DNA from: Cinclus cinclus
Lineage: Eukaryota; Chordata; Aves; Passeriformes; Cinclidae
Reading direction: 5' to 3'
DNA: 64,000 nt
NCBI RefSeq assembly: GCF_963662255.1
Contig: NC_085047.1
Coordinates: 57,534,006-57,598,005, forward strand
Part shown: positions 48,461-62,447 of the stretch, piece after piece
Numbering within the stretch: the stretch's first letter is position 1
Layout of the letters: each line of letters begins with the position of its first letter
Notes under the pieces: model-generated
What the model saw: the letters and a program-made list of their open reading frames with translations, nothing else
The model's database searches: none
What the model was told of the DNA's origin: nothing
Translations under genes and position numbers: made by a program

Positions 48461-51400
48461 ATCCTAGGTAGCCACTGGCACTAATGGTGCTATCTCTTTC
48501 TCCTATTGATTATAACTGTAGATATCCCCAGGATTTAATATAAATGCTTTACTCTTTGTGACTGAACGTGTTCTCAGCTTTAATAATCTCCAGGAGCAAT
48601 GAGTGCTAGTTGAATAAATTGCAGATAGGACGTTTTCTTTAGGTACCCGAAATCTACAGATTTCTGTGTAGCTCTTCCCATAAAGCAGCTGGGCTTAATT
48701 AGTGCATGATTCTCTTTATGGGCCAGCAGGCTAATTTGTAAATTAATTATAATTAAGTTGAAGGCAGTCTTCTGCCCTTGGGAGTACTACAATTAACTAC
48801 TTCAAGGTGTTGTAACCTTGTCTCCGCCACACTGGGCTGGTTGACCCTTCCTTGAAGTCAAAACCATGTTAGAAAATTTATGTTCTCTCTACTCAGACCA
48901 GGACAGGGCTGCCCCAGGGCATCCATCTTTTTCACACTGGGATTCTGTGGAGTCCTCAGGATGAAGATACAGTGTCTTCAAAGCTTGGCCATCTTCTCAA
49001 GGACCTGGGCCACAGTGAGCTGCCCCATGCCAATCTTGCAGTGCCCCTTGCACTGTCAAATGCCACATGTTGTACCTCTTCTTCATCACCTTAACAGCAG
49101 CATGAACTCAATGAAGCCTCCTAGGAGAAGATCCGTGGTCCTTGCCATTGTGCTCACATTGGTCCCGGTGGTGTTTAATATTAAACAAAAGTCACAGTAA
49201 GAAGTTCTGAGGTGGGAAAGTGGGTCCTCTAAACTAAAAGGGGATATGTATATGTGTTTCCCACAAAATTCAGCAGCTGGTATAACATTGCTAATGGGGG
49301 TGATGTATTTTGACAACTTCTCAAGGCAGTCTGCTTTCAATTGCAATTGCACAACTCGCCTTTTACTTTCCACTAACGTTTGGGCAAGGACTTCATTGTT
49401 CCTAGGAGCAGTATTGCAAAGGAACTTTGACACACCCACCTCTGGGCTACTTGCTCCTAAAATGAAGTAAGCAAAATAAAGTCAATCTATATTTCACTTG
49501 GAAACCCGAAATTATTTAGAAGATGAGCTAACTTGTCAGGGACAGTCAGAATAGGCAAGTACTATGTCATGTTGGAGATGGTGGATTAACACTATTCAGC
49601 TGCTTGACCAAAACCCTCAAATATGCAGGAAAACATAGCTCTTGAGCCTATTAGGCAAGACATTAATTGAGTAAGTCCAGAAATTTATATGTGTGTATAT
49701 ACATTTGTCCCCACAGTGAGCAGAGCCATGTGCTCATTCAGTTTTCTTGGAGATGTGGCTTTGATTCACACAGAAGCACTGAAATAACCCAGCGACCTGA
49801 GAGAGGAGCAGCAAAGCCCTGCAGGTCAGAAAGGACACAGACCCTGGTAAGTCCAAAGGACTGATGGCAGTTCTTATCAGTTTCTTTCTGAAACAAGGCT
49901 CTGAAGAATTTTGCTAGGTATTTTTGTGAAGTAGCTGAGTGTCATGTGTTTTTGACAAGATGACCTATTTGGTGTAACACTGTGCTTCTTTGGGAAGCCG
50001 TATCAGGATGTTATTTTCCATACCTTCTCTTTGGCTCTTGTACAACTGCGTCCATGCGTGCAATATACTTTATGTTCCAGTCTTCTCTTGCATGTCTACC
50101 ACACATCCTTGTTTCTACACTCTCACATAATCTATTTAAAGGGTGATATTTTTGGCTTTTAAGAGTGGTGTTAACAAGGATCAGATGCTGCCATCACTTA
50201 GGAAAGAGCTAGGTTTCCTTTGCCAGCTGTGCTATGCGCTGGTAAAAAAAAATAAAAATAAAAAAATCCATCAGTGCAGACATTACAGTGAAGTTCTTGT
50301 ATTTAGCAGGTGAAAAGCCAGTACTTGACCTGTAGTGAGATTTGCTCATGGAAAACCCCTGGAAGCTGTTTTTAGCAGCAAGGCATTAGTCACCCTTGGA
50401 AAGCTGCTGGCTGCTCCTGCCACGTGCAGGAGCGCTTTGGATGCTGCACAGCGCTAACAGCCACTCCCGCCTGGCCGCAGGTGCTGAGTTCAACTGCACG
50501 GCTCCTGCTTATTTTAGGAAAACATGAGCTCACATTCCAGACAGCCTCCTTGCCAGCCAGAAGGTGTGGGCTGTGGTCCTGCCCTGTTCTGGGGGGCCAG
50601 GAGGGGTAAGGCTCCACATATGCAAGGTGGATTTCTGTCGAGCAGGTCTGGGGACACGGGTGGTCAGGAGACAAGGCAAGGGTGAGGAAGGGCTGAGAAG
50701 GAGACGTTTTCTATGTCAGATGGAGATCAGGCAAAGAGGAGACAGCACAGCAGTGAAATCATGGAGAGAGGTCTAAGGATTGGAATCTATTAGATCATCA
50801 GAAGTTGTGGATTAAGTCATGCTGCACAAAGGCTATGGCAACTCCTAAAAATCTCAGGGAAAATACAGGTGATGAAGGAAGTAGTCAGTTTAATAGAACT
50901 GGAAATCTGGCTTGCCTGCAGGGATGCCACCTCAGAGCAATGACTGTTCCTGGGAAGAAGAAAGGCAGCTGCTGCCTGCTCGATGGTTACTCATCCTCTC
51001 CAATCTCCAGTTCCCCCTGATTTCCAGCACAGCTGGGCCAGCCAGGGAGGGAACTCTGTCTCAGTGTCCTGAGGGGAGTGCCAGATTTGTCTGGCTAGTG
51101 GAGGAGAGGGAGGAAAGCCCCAGTGAGGATGGCACTGTGCTGGCTGTGCAGACGTGGGGGTGTGCTTTGGCACGAGATAGCAGAGGCTAATCCAGGTCCC
51201 TTCTCCTGGACCAGCCAGCCCTTTCCTTCCTCTGCAGCTGAGACAAGGGTTTGTGGAGAATAAAGGCTGTTAATACACAGTGTCATTGCTTTATAAGGAA
51301 ATGTCTCAAAATAATACAACTTCTGTTGATGTCTTTTTTTCATGACAGCCTGAGAGTGTGAGGACCTTGAACTGGATAAACAGTGTTGGGAACACTTTTT

Positions 51401-54400
51401 CTGATGGAGGGTATTAAACAGATATGAAAGTGTTAGAAAAGATGCAGCATTTCATTTAGACATGCTGAAACACTGTAATGTTTTGTTCGGTGAATCTTCA
51501 GGGCCTGGATACCCTTCATTCAAAATACCTAGAAAGTAAAATATGAAAAGTGTAACAGAAAAAAAGGGTTGAACAGAGGGTCTTGTTTGACACAAGGTGG
51601 TTGGGAGAGGAACATTGGTTGTCTCAGCCACTAAATTACTCCTTCAATTTCTCTGCTAAGGCTTTCCTGGAGCAATGCAACAGTGGGCTCTTAAATCTTG
51701 ACATGGGATCCTCCTAGTGCAGGGAAAGCTCCTGGGTGGCCCCAAGATGAGCAGGTTGCATAAGAGAGGCTTCAGTTGTGTTTTAACCAGGCAGTTCTCT
51801 CTGTATAGGGCCAAAGGCATGTGGGAAGGCACAATGCAGCTGAGAAACTCTCTCCTCTGTTTCTCTTTTGTGGCTTCTGCAATAATCTTTCCAAGGAATC
51901 TTATAAACCTCTAAGTAGTGGGGTTTTTTTAATCACTGCTGTTATGGTAATAGTTTAGTTCTGCCTCCTTTGTTACATGTTAATGATGCCCTTCTTTTGG
52001 GTCTACTAATAAAAGAAACTTAAACCTCAGTGTGAAAGTCCTTGTAAAGTTACAAATCAAACACCTTTGTGTTGGTTCTCCCCGATACACAAGACATGGG
52101 GTGGCTGCTGCATTGGGGGTAAGTGTCAGACCTTAGCCAGGGAGCTTGCCAAGACAGCTTCAAGGCCAGCTGCTCTGCATGCAGGATCATCTCCTCTACC
52201 TACAAGGCAGAGCTTGGAAAGGAGGATTTTACACAGCAAAAGGTCTCTTAAATGAGAGGGGAAGGGGTGGGGAAACTTCAGACAAATTGGAGGTAATGAA
52301 GAACATGACATCTGGAATCTGGATAGAATGATTCATAATCTGTATCACACTTTGATAATCTCTTTAATATATCTTTTGAATCAACCTAGTTGAATAAATT
52401 AATGTAGAATTTATCTCCCTGCAAGTGAATTATGCAGGTTTTTTCACAGGTCTGTGGAAAACTCTCAGTTATAGCTTTTAATCCTCTATACTGCCATTTT
52501 AAACAGTAGGGAAAGAGGGATTTATCTGATTTTCCTAAACTGTCCAGGGTGTTATCTACATACCGTGTAGACTGCTCAGTCCTCAAGGCACTGGAGTCCT
52601 GTTACCTTTGTATGAAGGTGATGAATGCACGTAAATTGGTAGTCTGGGCATTTTTGGAGAAAACTATGGTTCATGTGACATCTTGAGAAGTCTCCTAGCT
52701 TTATATTTCCTATAGTTTCTGTGAGCAATTGCCTTCTGGGAAAATTAATAAAAGAAAAATCTATAGGTGAGTGGGAAGTGTGGGCTGATTTCTGGAGAAA
52801 AGTACTGTGGAAAAAAACAGTAAGGCTGAATTTAGGCAGACCGAGAAAATATAAAAATGATGCCAACTCTTTCTTTCCTATTGCCAAGACAGTGTGATTT
52901 TATAAATAGAAAGAGTGAGGGTTTCTGTGAGTCATTAAGAGGTGGTAGTTTGGCTCACCTAATCTTGTCTTTATGTGGTTTTGTGCAATGGCAAGGACTG
53001 TCCCCTGTGAACACCATGAAGGCCAACTCTGCTTGTCACTAAGTGCCCTCAGAAAAGAGGAAGTTTCAGGATAACTTTTTAAGACAGACAAGACCTTGCT
53101 GCAGAAATCCTTGGAGCTTCTGAGAGCCTACAGGTTTCCATATGGTATACCCTTAGGAGCAGACAAAATAGGGGTGGTCTCAGTTTTTGAATTCAAGGAT
53201 GGGAGATCAGTTTTGACCTGGTGATATTCCAAACCCTCAGGAAAAGTTAAAGCAGAAGTGCTCATGCTGGTGCTCTGTGATGACGGGGCTTGAGTCTGGT
53301 ATTAAGCTCTTCTTTGTGCATCACACAATGTGGCAGCCCTGGGGACCTGTTTGGGTATGATGAGGTATATGTTCCCAAGGACCAGCCAGGCAAAAGCAGT
53401 TGGCCACTTGGAACTGGCTTTAGCGCCAAATCCAACCCATCAGTCCTCATTTGAGCCATGCTGATAAAGCTGGTGTGAGGTCATAGACCTGGTTCTTCTC
53501 TGAGATGGAAAGGATGTGCCCATCTGGACTATGAAATGAGCTGCTGGAGGGAGAACCCAGTTCCCATATGTGCTGTGCTTTTCTTAGGGTGGAAGAAGAA
53601 ATTAAAACTTTCAAAAATGGGACAGAAAGAGTAAAAAAAATCATTTTTGTAGTTGAGAAAAGGCAGAAAAAGTAGGAGAGAGATCTTGAATGGATCTTTA
53701 TTTTTGCCACCAGTGGCCCCAGGATGAAGGCAGGATCCTTCTTTATACACCCATCTGGTTTCTACCACAGGTTGCAGCAGTTGATAGGTTTCCACCAGGA
53801 GGGTTAGATTCTGTTAAAACAGCATTTTCTCATGGAAAATATTTTCTGCCGGAACATTTTTGGCTAACTTTGGGCATGAACATGAAAGGCTCTGACAGCC
53901 GTTCTACAGTTACTTCATCCATTAACAGCACAGGGGCTGTGGAGGGGCAGGAGGGGGCTGAGGGGACTGAACATAACCTCTCTGTGGTGGTGCTGAACAC
54001 GGGCTGCCCTGTCTGCAGCTCTGGCCACCCCAAATCTCTGCAGTGGTGAGAGCCTTGGGCTCTTGCAGGCAGCAGCATGCGGCTTGGCTGATGGTGGTGG
54101 CTGTGCCTGCCCACGCAGGACCCGCTCCCCGTGGGCGAGCCGGCCCTATTACGACTTTCAGCCTTATTCTAATCCGATTGATGGGGTGGCCAGAGATGCT
54201 GACGGGATTAGAGCTCAGCAGAGTGACGAAGCACTTGGGATTTGCCTTTGTGCATATCCCTGCAACACACCAAAGGAAAATGGCTGCTTGTGATTTACAA
54301 GCTGCAGGAAAGTTGCACTGAGGTGGAGTGTTTTCTCCACAGTCTGTGGCCACAGATTGGCCTGATGTGTTTTTGATGGTTGTGCGTGGTCTTGGGTGTT

Positions 54401-57400
54401 GGGATACCATTGTGGAGCTGGCGGGTGTCGGGCTCTGCTTCCCATGTCACCTGGCAGGTGGCAGCTCAGTGGGAACCTCTCTTCTCTCCCCCAGACCAAT
54501 GAGAACCTGGGGTTCTTGCTCTTGGGATGTCCAGGTCCGAGGGGATGATGCCCTGGGCTCCCTGGCAGGTATAAATCACCCAGTGCTCACTGACTGCAAA
54601 ATGGATTTGTACCATTTATGAATTTCATTCATCGCACTTACAAAAGATTCCTTTCTCCACATGAAAAAAAAAAATAAAAAAGGAAAATTAAAGCAAAGCA
54701 TTTCTGCACATCCTGATTGCTTTGTTTACAGGAACTGTGTCTCTAAATGCTCCAGGCTGAAGCACCGGTGCCGCCAAGAGAATAAACTGCATGTACATCA
54801 CGGCAATCATCCCTGCCGCTTTCCCAGGAACCCAGCACTCCCTCTGGAGCGAGCCTCCGATTTTAAGCCCTGAAAGAGCAGCTTGACACCCTGTGACCTG
54901 CCTGGTAATGTTCCTAATCCACGTCTCCATAAATCCAGGTTCCCGAGGGGGGAGGATCTCGCAGCTCGCCTGGTGCTGTGCTTTCGGGAAGTTGATGGAG
55001 GTGGTCACAGGCTAAGTGGATTAAACCTGGGGAATGTCAGCTCAAAAATAGGAGCTGCAGCCTGACACAAAGATCTTGAGAAGCGAGAGGATTTGCTGGT
55101 GCCCAGTGCCAGGCCCCCAGAGGAAGGGAGGCAGGGTCCGGTCTGGCTGGAATTTCCTATGTTGGCTGGAGATGCCCGGGGGATTCTCAGGGTATGGCTC
55201 TGCCTGGCTCCAAGCCCTGCGGCTCACACGCATCCCTGCAAGATGCAGCTGGTGAAGCAAAATCCAGACCAGGTCCTGCCGGGTTCTGGCTGCCAGGATC
55301 AGGTGCTCCCTCCCCCTCGCCCAGTCCTGGTTTGAGCCCACCAGGTATCTGGGCTTGGTTGGGCATGGCAATACCTGGCACCAAACCCCCCTCCAGAAGG
55401 ATAACAACACCCGGAGTTAAAAATGGAGACACATTAATTTAAAAGGGAAAAAAATATATATAATCATTAAGAGTTTAAAGTATGATTTAAAAATACAAAT
55501 AAAGTAATAAGAATTAGCCTCCCCTCATTGTGCCTCCCCAAACTTTTTATTCCTGCTTTTCTTTGTGCAGAGAATGATGTTCTTCATGACAGTGGCTGGT
55601 TTTACCTTCAATCTTGTGCAGTGAGAGAGCATTTACGGGCTTTGATAATCATAGCAGTACCCAAGCTAATGACAGTTCTTGCTCCTCTATAATATCTGAC
55701 ATTTTTGACTGCTCCTTTTGCACTTCATCCCATTTATTTGCTTCACATAGAATGCTGGTAAACCTGTCTTTAAAAGGTAGTTGTCTTTGTAATCTGAAAT
55801 GTGTGTGGATTGACTGTTGGATAACTCAAATACAGCTCCATGGTGTTTTGACCAAATTGTAAAAAAATTAAACTCTTTAAAAATACCCAAAAAATCTTTG
55901 ACCCAATGTAATTACATTGATGATTTAAAGTGTGAAGCTACTAAGTAGGGAAGATGGACAATTAAAGCATGATTTTGAGTGGTAGTGACTCTTTTAAGCT
56001 CAATATTTTTTAGGATAATAAGCATGTCTTGCTTTATATAATTTTCCTAGATATAAGTACACAAAGTACACAAAGGAAGCCCTGTTGGGTTTCACACACA
56101 ACAGGTTCTGAGATAAAAAAATGGCAGCTCTGATCCCCCATCTATCATTCGGCCCTTTGGAAAGGTTAGTTTTTTCTTTTTGTCCTAATACTGCAGGAGT
56201 TAACAGCTTAGGAGATGGAAACATGTCTGAAAGTCTCCAGGAAGATAATACTTGGGAAGACAGGTTTAAGCTAAATAAGAAAGCAGATTTCATCGGCCTT
56301 CTTGGAAACAACCTGTCCAGAGAACTGTGATCCGTTTCTAAATTTGGCCTTTGCATTTTCCACGTACAGGAAGTGATGAAAATGGCAGCAGTAATCCCTG
56401 GTGAGTATGGACACACACATCAGAGGCTGAATGCCTTTGTTTGTTTAGGACTACAGTAAGTTGGGTGTTGTAAACATGACTCATGACAAGTTTATTTAAG
56501 ACAAAAACCATGGGAAATGTAGCAGAATGTCACGCATCTTTCTTTCCAGTTTTGGCAGCGGAAGATTTTCCGGAGAGATTTGGATGTACTGCACCAACGC
56601 AAATATAAATACAGGTTTTATGCTGATTTTCTCTTTCCCAAAATTACTTTTACTCTTGTTCTTTGGATGGTGATATAACAGTCTGAATAGAAGAAACCTG
56701 ACCTAATGCATAAGCACATTAACTTGTGGCAAGCCAAACTGCAGCTGATGAAAATAAAAGATGTGGTGAACATATGATAAAACTCCTAGTCAATTTGTTC
56801 CTGCCCCAACAATGAAAAATTTACTTCTGGCTGAATCTGACTAAATGTATTAGACACTCAAATGCACACTTGTCAATGAAGAACCTGCCTGTTTCTCAGA
56901 TTTTCAAATACACATTTGGTGTTCAGATGAGCACACTTGCTGATGGAGCGAGAATTTGTTCCAGACTAAGCTTCACATCTCTGCAGATGTTGTGTGGAGC
57001 CTCAGATCTTGCTTCAGACAAGTTTCTTCCTAAAACAGCTTATATGGAGAACAAAATAAACCTTATGAGTTGGGAGCTACATGCACAGTGCTCTTGAAAA
57101 GATGCTGTTGATACCTTATTTTTGCAGAGTGGATAACAAATTCAGAAGTTTTACTCATGGGGACACTTCTGGGAACTTCTGACCTATTAAAAAATATCTG
57201 ATGCCCAGTCAGAGCATAGTGCTTAATGCCTTACAGGTAAAAATATATGCTGGGATTATCTGCCTTAACATTGGCTACTTGAAAGCCGAGCATCCAGTCA
57301 GGACACTTCCTATTAATAAAGTGAGAAGAGGTAGGTGGGTTTGATTCTATGTCTGCAGTAGGTACCTATTTCTAACCACTGAAGCCAGACAAGGGAGCCC

Positions 57401-58150
57401 TGGTGATTAGCTGAGATTGCCAACCTAACTAACTTAATTAAATTAAATTAATCCCAGCCTCAGAGACAGGAGTACTTCTGCCAAAACACTCCTTCACATG
57501 CCGGACTTGTAAAAGCATGCTTCCTCAGGACTTTAGACAAGTTTATACCAAATTTCGAAAGTCTGTTATCAAACAAAATTCTTTTGAGTGTTCTGAGGTC
57601 CAAGAAGAGCAGATTCATACTGGTGTGTACAAAACCCTCTAGGCATGTGAAATAGATTAGCTGGGAAAATTTTAAAAATGTAGGATTTTTAGGTTAACAC
57701 AGCCTCTTGATTTTCCCTAGAATTTGTGCTCTTAGATCCTCCAGAAGCATTTGAAAACTTCCTGGCCAAGTTAAAAAGATTAAATTTATGAAATTGGGAA
57801 AGTGAAATTTGGATTCTGAAGAAAGCTTAAGTCAAAAGTCTTGCAGAGTCTATGCCAGGATTCAGAAGTATTTTAAATGCATCTAGATAAAAATTTCCAA
57901 GTAATTACACAAATAATACCAATATGTCTTTGAAAATATACCCCCCAATATCTACCTTCTCATTCCCTTTAATACAAGCAGCAAAATCCAAGTAATTCCA
58001 GATTGTCTGCTGGCCTCCGTGATTAAAACATCCCATTCACATAAAGCAAATATTTACATTTGAGTAAAGATTTTGCATAGCTTATTGCCCAAAATATGTA
58101 TTTTAGATAATTCTGGTTATGGATGGATTTATCAAGGTCTCTAAATGAAA
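48461..58150. other. Intergenic sequence
   Basis: No intact gene. A 117-codon - strand frame (49086-49439) and a 106-codon + strand frame (48880-49200) overlap here without recognised domains. A segment at about 54050-55340 has more CpG than its surroundings. Short A/T runs occur at 50245-50265 and 54661-54680. Confidence 0.5.
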
Positions 58151-58205
58151 TCCCTTTCCCTTTCCCTTTCCCTTTCCCTTTCCCTTTCCCTTTCCCTTCC
58201 CTTCC
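58151..58205. repeat. (TTTCCC)n hexanucleotide microsatellite
   Basis: About eight uninterrupted CCCTTT hexamers followed by imperfect CCCTTCC units. The complementary strand reads GGGAAA, homopurine. It is not the telomeric TTAGGG motif. Confidence 0.95.
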
Positions 58206-61200
58206 ATTCCCTTCCTTGATTTTTGCATGAGAATGGTGTCCATTCATATTGTGTTTGCAGATCAGAAATGCATGCACAGTGTGAATTTCTGAAGAAACTA
58301 AGTTTGGGTAATTTTACCATCATTTCAAAATCCCGAGTGCTCTGTTTTTTGGGGGATGAGTGTGGAAAGGTCAGTTGTTTACAAGGACAGAAAAACATTG
58401 CAGACTTGGGAAATGAAGCCCCACTCCATTGTGCAAAACTCCTGTAAATGCATAAAGGCACTGAAAATCAGCAATGGGGAAAGGCCCTTCCTCTGGGAGC
58501 AATACAGGCAGCAAGAGTGAATGCTCCCAGCCACTGCAAAGTGAGGGTACATGTCAGGAATATCCTCCAGTCATCCCAGTTGCAAGCTGTTGCACTGGGA
58601 ACACTGCAGTGGGATTAAACAGTACTCTGGAGTGGATTAGCCAAGGCATGGCTGCACCCCTTGGCAGGTTCCTCGGCTGGGTTGCTGTTCCTGCCCTTTG
58701 TGCACCACGGCTCCACAGCAGCTCTTGCCAGCCAGGCTTTGCTCCCCAGGCACAGCATTTTGGCACCGATGAAGATTTGTGGACCTCGGCGGTTTTGTCT
58801 AACTCCAGTGTCCCTGTCTGGCTTGGGATGTGAAGCAGGAAGCTCAGCATCCTGCAGGCACATCCTGCATGTCTGAGCAGCCTGGCTGCAGCAAGTGAGC
58901 TGACCAGCACTGACTCATTAGCCTAATCAACTGGAGTGTCCTATGCATTCCCCTCAAAGCTCCTTCAAATCCCAGAGCTAAAGGACAGATGAGCCCTATA
59001 ATGAAAGGGGAAGGAGAATATTTTACAGACAGATTTGAGAAAAATCCTATTTATAGCTCTTCTGGAACCATAATGGCTTCTGAAACATATTTTATCTTGA
59101 AAGCTGAACCAAGGATGCAAGACAGAATGACACGACTTCTAAGGAATCTTCATTTGAGGCAGAAGGGAGAAATGGGTATAATCAAAAAGAAAAAAATTGT
59201 TCAAATATCCAAGGCAATAATGCAGAAGTAGGATTTTGTTTCACTCCTTATTTTTTAAAGTGTCTATGTGTTGGGTTTAATTTCTTTGTTTGAGTGTTTT
59301 GGTTTTTTTTCAGTAGGATGGGCCTTTTAAGGACAAGAAGAAAATCTGAATGATGAAAAGCAGCAGTTTTCAGTTCAAAATGGTAGCACCAGTAGCTCTG
59401 GTCAGGTTGGTGTGATCTCCTGTGCATTTCATTCTGGTGGAATGGTAATAACTCATGAAGAAAGGACTCTGAGGCTCCTGCTGAGTCAGCTGAGGCGAAA
59501 CTCCACTTTTAGATAAGGAAATTTTACCTGAGTAAGAGCTCTACATAGACTGTAAAATCTGGCCGTGAAATCCCCAACTAAGCTGGTAAGAAACCAAAAT
59601 CCTTCAGACAGACAAGTAAAATAGGATTTCCAACCTCCATAGTAATTCACATCCTACTAATGAGCTCTGGCATCTGTGGCAGAATTGTTAGAGGGGTATT
59701 GATCTCCTGCAAAATTTGGTGTGTAATAGTGATTTGCAGACACATAGAGAATACTGAATCCTCCTCCCTTGTTATTTCCCAGTGGGCTGATCAGCTGGGG
59801 AGTACTGGAAATGCAGATGGCATTTTCATTTCTCCTTTTCATCCATCAGGTGGTTATTTGATGGTCCATCCAATCAGTATGACTGGGGTTTTTTTTCCTC
59901 CATTTTCACAAAAAAATGTTATTAAATGTTCATATTTGACACAGTCATATATTATAAAGCAAAGGTTTAATGAAGGCAACCAGTTACAAACAGGCCCTTG
60001 ATCCTGAGTAGAATGAAAGCAATTTCTTTTCTTGGTAGTTTTAAAACTAGCCTGTGCTGTTAAACATATTTGTATTTCAATACATATTTTTCCTGCTCTC
60101 TTAAATGTCACTGCCTCCTCTACTGAGAGTGTTACAACCTGCATCTGCAGGCAGGACTGTATGGCAGTTTTCCAAGAAGAACAGTTGTGAGCACACCTGT
60201 ACCACATTTCCCAGTGGGAGTTAGATGTGATCTTACCAGCTGATGGCATGTTCAGCCAGAGCAAGGACCATTTCAGATCCTGACCCATCAGGGTCAGATC
60301 CTTCCAGGACACTCCCTTGGAATGATCTAACACACATTTTAGAAGAAAAGTAAGTTGTGTTATCCTCAGGGGGAACCACTGCTGTCTTTTCCTGAGGACT
60401 GCTCATGCCATTGCAATCTGGAACAGAGAACCAGATTCAGTGAGCTTTTGTTTTATGCCTGACCTCTTCCCCTTCTTTGGAAAAGCCACCCAAATTTGGT
60501 CGAGCAATAAATGTCTATTAAAATAAAAAAATCCACCCCATCATGATTCATGGAGGCTTCTGACTCCGGGGTTTGAGCAGTAAAGATGAAGCATGAGACC
60601 ATGTGCTGGAGAAGAAAACAAGATATTGAATAGCTGCTCATTAATTAAGTGCTGGGAACAGAGTGAGAGGGGTACAACAGTAGCAGGCAATTCTTACAAT
60701 TAAAGGCTGTTTCAGGATGCAAATGTAGAGAGGGAGGTGGGGGAGTGAAGTGATATTACACAAGCAACTTTAATTTACACATGCCTTACTTCTGGAGTGC
60801 TCAACTTGTAATTCTGCTGCTGCTCTGTGGGCACAAGAGTGGGGTTTTTTTCCTATTGTATAGAATGTTTTGCTGCCTTTCAGTTCCCTGTACTTCTCTG
60901 GCTTTAAAAGATGTGGAATATTTGTGACTGCCTTGTGCTGCAATGATGTGATTGTGGAGCTCCTTTCAGCTCAGTGGAAGAAATGAAAGGTTGGGCTCAT
61001 TGCGAGCAGTTGCTAAGAAAGCAAGCAGGCAAGCCTATTTTAAGCTGTTCCACAGAAGCACATACTGCTTTGATTGGTTATTGATTCCAGCTTCATTATG
61101 GAGAAAGCACATTTTTAGCCACAAACATGGGCAGCCACATGTTGAGCTGCAAGTATGAAAACTGTTAGGCTCTGCTGCAGGCTGCACTGAGCCCAAGCAT

Positions 61201-61599
61201 CCAAAAAACTGAGGACCCACATTTCCCACTCTAGCAAATGGCACCAGTCTCTTGAGAAAAGTTTTCTTGGCTCCTTCAGCTATACTGAGCTTTGGATTCA
61301 ATTCAGTTAGGAGTCGGCTGTGACTTGGATCTCGCAGGCTGTCCCTAGACTGGCAGATGAAACAAAGCCTCGGACTGTTTTGAACATTGGAGCGTGACTG
61401 TCTATTCTGCAGAGCTCTTGGACTGGGCCAGGGAGTGGTGGAGTCTGCATGAATTACTGCCCTCCCCAGCAGTGCCGAGACATGCGAGGCTTTAGGAAGG
61501 GCTACAGAGCCTTCTGTGCAGGATGGCTTTGGTGTCAGACGTGCATGGGCATGTTCAGTGTCCTAGGAAGTGGGAGAGGCGCTCAAATGAAGAAAGGAC

Positions 61600-61603
<4 letters not shown>
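58206..61603. other. Intergenic sequence
   Basis: No gene or recognisable mobile element. A small stem-loop at 60276-60300 (7 bp plus a bulge) is within chance expectation. Confidence 0.55.

Positions 61604-61633
<30 letters not shown>
61604..61633. repeat. (TA)n microsatellite
   Basis: About 15 TA units between CTCTG and AACATGG. Confidence 0.95.
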
Positions 61634-61636
<3 letters not shown>

Positions 61637-62319
61637 ATGGGCAGTCATACTTCCCAGAAATACACAGTGAGATAATGCCTTACAAATCTGTGTGGATTTC
61701 AGTAGGTGTTACAAAGGGAGCAACTTGTACATGTTGCCTCAGAGTGCATGGAAAGAAGAGATGTTGGGGCTGCTTTTACCCCAGCTAAGCCAAAATGGAG
61801 GTTTGTGGCTGTTCAGAATTAGCCAAGGGCAGGAAGAATTCGAGCAGGGAACAGGAACAAGCCTGCGGACACTGGGCTTTTGATATACACTTTCTTCAGA
61901 GCTGTGCCAGTTCAGTCATTATTTGAGAATAAATAACAACAAAGTACCTCCTGAATCAATGTTTGTAGGAACAGAGCCCAAGGTCAGGCACATTTAAAAA
62001 GGACACTTTTCCCCCTGAAGAAAGCCAGAGTCTGTGAAAATGAAAGACTTGGAAACTGTTAGCTATTTCCTGAAGGCTTTTCTCATTCCTTCTCATGCAA
62101 GTTAACGTGTGCTTTGCCTGAATGGATGTGGGCATTTCTTTTTTTTTCTGGGGTATTGGAGATATCCTATTTTCCTTTTGAAGGAAGGTTTCAGATCCTG
62201 AAAACTTTCTCTGTTTCATGTCCTGAAAGAACTGAAATATGGTCACTTGTGTGGGCTGCAAAAGTCATCTCTTTGGGCCTGTTTTCAGAGGATGTTTGAG
62301 ACAGATACCCTGCAACAAT

Positions 62320-62447
62320 AAAGAAGAGAAGAGGAAGAGAAGAGGAAGAGAAGAGGAAGAGAAGAGGAAGAGAAGAGAAGAGAAGAGAAGAGAAGAGAAG
62401 AGAAGAGAAGAGAAGAGAAGAGAAGAGAAGAGAAGAGAAGAGAAGAG
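62320..62447. repeat. Compound homopurine repeat: 11-mer (GAAGAGGAAGA) then (AGAAG)n
   Basis: The first part has about four copies of an 11-base unit containing GG; from about 62370 it becomes pure AGAAG pentamers for about 75 bases. One strand is entirely purine. The open frames over it (repeated KRREE, or Leu/Phe/Ser on the - strand) are by-products. Confidence 0.95.

Noticed and set aside
58151..58205. Possible interstitial telomeric repeat
   Set aside because: The unit is TTTCCC/GGGAAA, not TTAGGG/CCCTAA.
60276..60300. Small stem-loop (CTGACCC/GGGTCAG)
   Set aside because: Seven pairs plus a bulge is within chance expectation and too short for a known RNA.
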